NCBI GenBank assembly: GCA_015501075.1
Contig: JADNYJ010000803.1
Location: forward strand, 1-12,745
Length of the DNA stretch: 12,745 bases
Source of the DNA: Gymnopilus junonius
Taxonomy: Eukaryota > Basidiomycota > Agaricomycetes > Agaricales > Galerinaceae
Direction of reading: 5' to 3'
The notes beneath the pieces were generated by a model. The model was given only the letters and a program-made list of their open reading frames with translations, ran no database searches and was not told where the DNA came from. The position numbers were made by a program, and so were the translations under genes. This document shows positions 6,313 to 12,745 of the stretch, piece after piece. The number at the start of each line of letters is the position of its first letter. Position 1 is the stretch's first letter.

Positions 6313-7277
6313 ATGGCACACAACATCCTCGTCCTTGGCGGTTCTCGACACATTGGATACCATGCTGCTTTGAGGTTCCTCAGTACGTCAATCATTTTTG
6401 TGATACGCTATCACGAACGTCAACTCATTACCCGTAAATTTCTTGCAGATGCCGGTTCCACAGTGACTTTCTTGCTGAGATCACCAAATACCTTTGACCA
6501 GGACGAAGACATCCAGAAGCACGTTAAATCAGGCAAAGCGCGTCTCGTCAAAGGAGATGCGCTTGCCGTCAAGGATATTCAGAACTTATGGGCAGAGGCG
6601 TCCAAAGATGCCCCTGTTGACCTGGTTCTATTCACCGTAGGATTCAGTAAGTCTGCACTTTTCCCATTTTCATGAAAATTTTTCCTCACCTACGTCTTCT
6701 CTCTTCAGATGGAAACCAAAAATTCAGCCTCAGAAAAGGATTCGTTGGCATGTCTCCCGGGAATCTCGTTACCCAATGTCTCTTCAACGTCCTCCGCACG
6801 ATGCCCACTACTCAACCCCTCCCAAAGTTCGTCGCTCTCTCCACCGTAGGCGTGACACGCGCATCCCGCTCTGCTGCCCCTCTCGCCTTAAAACCTGTAT
6901 ATTCCTACCTTATCCAACAAGCTATTCAAGATAAACTGGGTATGGAGAGGATCATATACCACTGTGCCGGCTGGCAGTGGAATTCCAGGGACGAACCAAG
7001 TGCGGAGATTATGGGGGAGGGGTGGAAGGAGCTGGAGGGGCTGCCTGAGCCTGGGTCGTTGAAAGATGCGATGGTGATCAGAGCTGCGATGTTGACTGAC
7101 GGCGAGTGCGTTGCGGATCAGGTGACGGAGGGGAAGAAGAAAGCGCCGTATAGAGTTGTGGAGGGTGACATTACTGGATACTCTGTATCAAGGAAGGACG
7201 TGGGGCATTTCATTTTCGATGCTGTTACAAACCATTGGGAGGAATATGGAGGTAAACAAGTCAGTATGGCATATTAG
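6313..7277 (+). CDS. NAD(P)-binding Rossmann-fold protein, NmrA-like/atypical SDR (278 aa)
   Basis: Three exons: 6313-6382, 6449-6646 and 6709-7277. Introns are 6383-6448 (GTACGT...TTGCAG, phase 1) and 6647-6708 (GTAAGT...CTTCAG, phase 1). The protein starts with the dinucleotide-binding turn ILVLGGSRHIGYHAALRFLN (about residues 5-24), followed by a second strand NAGSTVTFLLR. The middle holds VDLVLFTVGF, then KFVALSTVGV, a typical core strand near the substrate site. The C-terminal part has MVIRAAMLTDGECVAD and YRVVEGDITGYSVSRKDVGH, blocks seen in fungal NAD(P)-binding proteins of this kind. The usual SDR YxxxK pair is not obvious, which fits the atypical class. Substrate and pathway are unknown; cytosolic, since there is no targeting signal. 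Intron 1 is 66 nt and has no stop in frame, so it could be mistaken for coding sequence; the pseudogene copy, where the same segment is unrelated and 62 nt, argues it is an intron. It converges on the adenylosuccinate synthetase gene with 213 bp between stops. Confidence 0.85.
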
Positions 7278-7490
7278 ACGCATGATCTGCTTTTCCTGCT
7301 CTTTTCCTTCTGCTACGTTCCATACTTCTTTAAATTATAGGCTCCAAAGTACTGTATATGAAAGAAGTCAACACCGGTACAATCTAATTTGAAATCGATA
7401 TAATTTACACTAGATAAATTACGATCCGATTTTCTTTCCTTCTCTCTTCAAATATTCGCTTGATGCCACTTCAAATTAAGTTTGTCCATT

Positions 7491-9238
<1,748 letters not shown>

Positions 9239-9576
9239 CGCACTTGGATTCTGGGCGTCAATCTAGATGGATAGATGGCGCCCTTCTAACTGTTGCAAAT
9301 TTATGCTCTATTCCCTGAAGCCTCAGGGGAATTGGGCGACAGCAGGGGTATCCTGGAGGTCGGGATGCGATGGGAGTCATTTTAAGCTTTGCTCCGAGCC
9401 TGAAATGGTCATTCAAATTGTGCGATCGGCCGTGGGAGTGCCGATCTAAACTCCGACGGGGTCCGACTGTTTCCGGTAGCCGGATCGGTTTTGAACCTTG
9501 TCCCGTTCATTACTTCAGATAATTACTATCAGTGCTGCGCAGAGGGCTCTGGCAATTTCAATAGCTTTTCTCTGTC
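9239..9576. promoter_or_regulatory. Shared divergent promoter region of ADE12 and COX16 (338 bp)
   Basis: The two start codons face away from each other across this gap, so both genes must be driven from it. There is no clear TATA box, as is usual for housekeeping genes. A CCGATC/GATCGG-rich part lies at about 9421-9490. A CT-rich leader precedes the COX16 ATG. ATGACTC, read on the minus strand (9380-9374), contains TGACTC, the core bound by Bas1/Gcn4 in yeast adenine and amino-acid genes. Use of that site in a basidiomycete is inference. Confidence 0.55.
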
Positions 9577-10036
9577 ATGGCTGTCTTTACATCACGATCT
9601 TCGCGTCCGCCGAGCCAGCTGAATAGGCTTGTCAGGAAATATCCTGGTCTATTTGGCGTTCCATTCTGCTTGCTCATGGTGGCTGCCTCCTTTGGGTTGA
9701 CAACGTTCACTCAGACGCGATATGATTTACATGACAAGAAAGTCAAGAACGTAAGCATTCTGTGCCGTTTATGACTTCGCCTTCATTGATTAACTGTCGT
9801 GTGATAGGTGTCGAAAGAGGAGGAATTGAAGCTAAAGAAGGACCGTAAGAAATTTGATATTAGGGAGGAGTATTTCGTATGTTCTTCCTTATTTTTGCAT
9901 TTATCTCTTCTCTTACTCTTTCTGCCAGCGTTTGAGCGCCGATATAGACCAGAACTGGGAGCAAAAGCGAATCCAACGACCCAAGGGTCTTCCAGAATGG
10001 GGCGTTCCCCCTACCGAGCCTACGTCGACAATGTGA
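9577..10036 (+). CDS. COX16: Cytochrome c oxidase assembly protein COX16 (116 aa)
   Basis: Three exons: 9577-9750, 9808-9876 and 9929-10036. Introns are 57 nt (GTAAGC...GATAG) and 52 nt (GTATGT...GCCAG), both phase 0. The protein has a short basic N-terminus, one membrane segment at about residues 24-44 (GLFGVPFCLLMVAASFGLTTF, cut here by one residue at the end), the family block TRYDLHDKKV just after it (47-56), a charged stretch EEELKLKKDRKKFDIREEYF and a Trp-rich tail with DQNWEQKRIQRPKGLPEW. COX16 is an inner mitochondrial membrane protein needed for complex IV assembly, acting with copper chaperones during COX2/COX1 module joining in yeast and human. The length matches fungal COX16. Exon 2 starts with GTG within the reading frame, which is not a translation start. 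No anomaly seen. Confidence 0.93.
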
Positions 10037-10146
10037 GGGGGTTCAGGATGGGCTGATTTACAGCTACATTATTGGCCTTCTGTTCAACTTCTATGATACA
10101 TCACGAAGATCAGGAAGGTGTTCTAGACGATAAATAGCCACGCCGA

Positions 10147-10171
10147 GGCAGGACTGGAGAAGAGTCCTGCC
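10147..10171. repeat. Perfect 9-bp inverted repeat (hairpin) downstream of COX16
   Basis: GGCAGGACT (10147-10155) and AGTCCTGCC (10163-10171) are separated by a 7-nt loop, 110 bp after the COX16 stop. It is GC-rich and would fold well in the 3' untranslated region or just past it. Role unknown. Confidence 0.55.
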
Positions 10172-10384
10172 GTACTCGTCTTACGGATTCGCTTCATCCT
10201 GAAGAATGAGATTATCTGAGGCCGCCTATATACTGGCCAGTTGTATACTACCGACAGGGCTGCTCTGATCAGCTCCAACTCCCTTTACCTCCGCCGTTAG
10301 GAAACAGATAGTAGCCTGCCTGAGGAAAAGTTACAGCACAATAGCATAGTATTTCTGTATGTTGTACTCATCCTAAAGTAGCTA

Positions 10385-10424
10385 TTCTAAGACTAGCACC
10401 TTATATCGCTCTATAGTCTTAGAA
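10385..10424. repeat. Perfect 11-bp inverted repeat with 18-nt spacer
   Basis: TTCTAAGACTA (10385-10395) and its reverse complement TAGTCTTAGAA (10414-10424). It lies in the gene-free gap. It could be the core of a very small folded element or a transcribed hairpin; no target duplication was found around it. Confidence 0.55.
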
Positions 10425-11126
10425 CTTTGTGATGACTGAATTGAAAGGCAGAAATTAGATTAGGTCCTCCTCCAGCCTCAGCACAGTCTGCTGACGTAAG
10501 ACCTGCAACTGCTCTTTCCTCCATCATCGCTTCCGAGTTTGCGTTGTTTCCCTTAAATCTCCCTCATCTGTGTCTTCTGCGACATAGTATATATGTCCAA
10601 TGTACATCTAGGAACCATGATCGCAATGAGTCAACCAACAATTAGGGCGCCAGGGCTATGCTAGGTTTGAATTTGAACTAAATGTGTCTCCTGCAATGAA
10701 CATTCTTCATCAACATGTAGGCCTTCTGCTTGGGCGACCTGGCTGTGTACTTACCCCTCTCAGGTCTCCGCCCAATCAATTCTCACTTGATATTAACAAG
10801 CTGATGTACATTCAAAAAAAACAGGTTTATAGCAAAAGGTCGACAAGTTGGCTCTTTGGCAATCGGAAAGACCGTCTTTACTCCTTTATCAAAGACGTGT
10901 CAACTCGTCCTCGGACCTCGTCTCTATCGTTTCAATGTGTCTCGAGCAAGTTCTGCAACTCTCAGACGGTGTTGATATCAAGATTCGACTAGGAGGTTCT
11001 ACGTGATATATCAAGTTTGACGCTATGTTTATCCTACACAGGTTTGGGGTGGAGTGGGGGATATGAGGCCCTTGAGCGGCGCTTATTCAAAAACCAAACT
11101 CAGGTAGCCCTTGCACTCCACTGGCC

Positions 11127-12745
11127 ATGGACTCCACTAAACGTCAACCTATTACTGGAGAACTTTCTACCAGCATGCGAACATCCTCTACCTTAACAGG
11201 TAAGCCCTTTCTCCACTGAAGCGTAAATGCATCGACTTACAAAGATCTCATAGGGCTTGAATTACTGAAGAAGAATGTCGCTCGAAAAGCCCTCCACAGC
11301 TCTGGGAAAGCATCGAAACCAACGACAAGTCACCTTGATTCTCGATCGGCGATTTTAACAGAACTCGAGCAGTGGGCTTCCTCCCCGACACCTTCCCCTT
11401 CGATCATGTGGCTGCACGGTTCGGCTGGAGTTGGCAAGACGACTATAATGCACACCATTGCAGAAATCATGGAAGGCAAAGGATATTTGCTAGGCAGTTT
11501 CTTCTTTCGGCGGACGGGGGACAGGTGCAATACGACTCAATTCTTTATCCCAACACTTGCCTACCAGCTCGCCCTTTCCATGCCCGAAACTCGCGAACTG
11601 ATCGAAAGGGCTATTGAAGACGATCCGTTGATCTTCACGCACAAACTGCAGGTACAAATGCAAATGCTCCTCATTTGGCCTATTAAGGCCGCACTACAGG
11701 GCGAATCGTCTGCATCTCGACATGGACGGGTTCTTGTCATTGACGGCCTCGATGAGTGTCAAGGGACGAAGAAGCAGCTAGAGGTTCTGAAGACCCTTTA
11801 TAAGGCCACTGCGGAGCTTCCATCTTCCATTGTCATCCTAATCGCCAGTCGACCCGAAAGCCATATCCAAAATAAATTCGACACAGTTTTAAGGAGAGCA
11901 TCTGCACTGGTGCTCAACGACATTCGTTCTGTTCATACCGATATTGAAAGGTACTACATCGAGAAGTTCCGGGAGATCAAGCAACAGCACCCTCTACGAG
12001 CCAACATTCCTCCATTCTGGCCATCCTATTCTGCTATCAATAAGCTCGTTCAAAGGGCGGCAGGCGAGTTTATGTATGCCACCATTGCCATAAGGTTTAT
12101 TTCTGCTCAGCGGAAACACCCTGTTAAGCAACTTGACATCGTTCTAGGAGCGACTGCACGAAGGGTTGAAAATATCGACCATGTCCTAGACTCCCTTTAC
12201 GTGACAGTATTTTCGACGTACAAAAAAGATGACCTGCCTGCGGTGCTCCTGATCCTTGGCTCGATCTTGACAACCTCCTACTCTCCTATACCTGCACCCA
12301 GTTTCTGGGACCGTCTCTTAGGGCTTCAGACAGGCCGAGTTGGCCGGTTACTGCTTGGTCTAGAGTCCCTCTTTAGCGTGGGGCATGATCAAAGCACGTA
12401 TTCCTTCAAACCATCCAAGAAGCCCTTGCTATCTGTTCAAATCTACCATGCTTCCCTTCGAGATTTTTTGTTTGATTCATCGCGATCGGGTCGTTTCTTC
12501 GTTGACAGAGGAATCTTGCTTGAAAAGCTGGCAAAGAGGTGCATTTACCTTCTCTTTACACCTGATGGTGGGTCACTCCAGTTAGTTTGTTATCAGGATA
12601 ATGCCTGACAGACAGAATATTCCGCAGTCGACATCCAGAATTATATCTTTGCAAGAATTAGCTACCTTCTTGACGACGCTAAACTAACATCCGAATTGCA
12701 CGATACCATTCAAGGGAGTCCTGCAGGCTCTGCTTTAACATCATC
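11127..12745 (+). CDS. NACHT-domain STAND NTPase (NLR-like), 3' end beyond the window
   Basis: Exons 11127-11199, 11254-12567 and 12628-12745+, giving about 501 residues so far. Intron 1 is 54 nt (GTAAGC...CATAG) and intron 2 is 60 nt (GTGGGT...CGCAG), both phase 1. Intron 2 removes the TGA at 12606-12608 that would otherwise end the frame. Motifs: Walker A GSAGVGKTT (residues 80-88); an SFFF segment after it; Walker B VLVIDGLDEC (184-193) with the acidic pair typical of NACHT; IASRPE sensor block (221-226); and the HASLRDFLFD motif (423-432) frequent in Agaricomycete NACHT proteins. These proteins are signal-transducing NTPases thought to oligomerise on sensing, and fungal ones include heterokaryon-incompatibility and immunity-like receptors. 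The sensor repeats (WD40, ankyrin or TPR) would lie to the right, outside the window. The N-terminus is short (about 75 residues before the P-loop) with no known effector domain, and an upstream exon cannot be excluded. Confidence 0.85.

Larger units (their letters stand above)
10037..11126. other. Long intergenic region between COX16 and the NACHT gene
   Basis: No supported gene in about 1.1 kb. The open frame 10684-10992 (102 codons) has no recognisable domain. Two perfect inverted repeats occur (10147-10171 and 10385-10424). TGAGTCA, a canonical AP-1/Gcn4-type site, lies at 10627-10633. The last 130 bp before the NACHT start contain GATATATC (about 11004-11011), a weak TATA candidate. The region could contain a degraded gene or a further non-autonomous element, but I cannot define ends for either. 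Confidence 0.5.

Noticed and set aside
10684..10992. 102-codon open frame before the NACHT gene, and a DGVDIKIRLGG stretch in another frame resembling the small-family signature
   Set aside because: No domain or paralog for the first. The second is a short resemblance without the G-x-I-G turn or any N-terminal match and is most likely chance.

Overview
The window reads as genomic DNA of a filamentous basidiomycete, most likely an Agaricomycete. Genes are on both strands and are split by many very short GT..AG introns (52-78 nt). Two conserved eukaryotic housekeeping genes, adenylosuccinate synthetase and COX16, can be assembled exon by exon with consistent phases. The other genes belong to families that expand in mushroom-forming fungi: F-box proteins, NACHT/STAND proteins and NmrA-like Rossmann proteins. 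No bacterial operon, CRISPR array or convincing tRNA/rRNA was seen. The species cannot be named from the sequence alone.

Left part (1-1620): three members of one small, unrecognised protein family (about 104-107 residues). A C-terminal fragment enters from the left edge, a complete copy is on + (623-937), and a complete convergent copy is on - (1544-1221). All share a C-terminal signature of the form 'G-x-I-G ... hydrophobic strand ... D/N-G-x-x-I-E-G-x-L'. Both complete copies appear to have a 60-nt intron just upstream of the ATG.

Middle left (1620-4421): a promoter-like block (CACGTG, ACGCGT, CCAAT, pyrimidine tract) and a candidate 5'-UTR intron are followed by a 745-bp non-autonomous hAT-type element (2124-2868). 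It has 13-bp perfect terminal inverted repeats, AT-rich subterminal repeats and a perfect 8-bp target duplication. It ends 11 bp before the ATG of an F-box gene (2880-4421) that is itself broken by two frameshifts and a stop.

Middle right (4780-7277): a tandem duplication. The right copy (6313-7277, three exons, 278 aa) is an intact NAD(P)-binding protein of the atypical-SDR/NmrA-like kind. The left copy (5059-5447) keeps the promoter, start, first intron and C-terminus, but has an early CGA-to-TGA stop, a large internal deletion and smaller indels, and is a pseudogene.

Right part (7491-12745): the adenylosuccinate synthetase gene (minus, 8 exons, 425 aa; purine synthesis) is divergent from COX16 (plus, 3 exons, 116 aa; cytochrome c oxidase assembly). 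They share a 338-bp promoter region. After about 1.1 kb without a supported gene, which contains two perfect inverted repeats, a NACHT-domain NTPase gene (11127 onwards, 3 exons so far) runs off the right edge. The picture is a conserved ADSS-COX16 pair flanked by fast-evolving accessory families, a transposon insertion and decaying duplicates.
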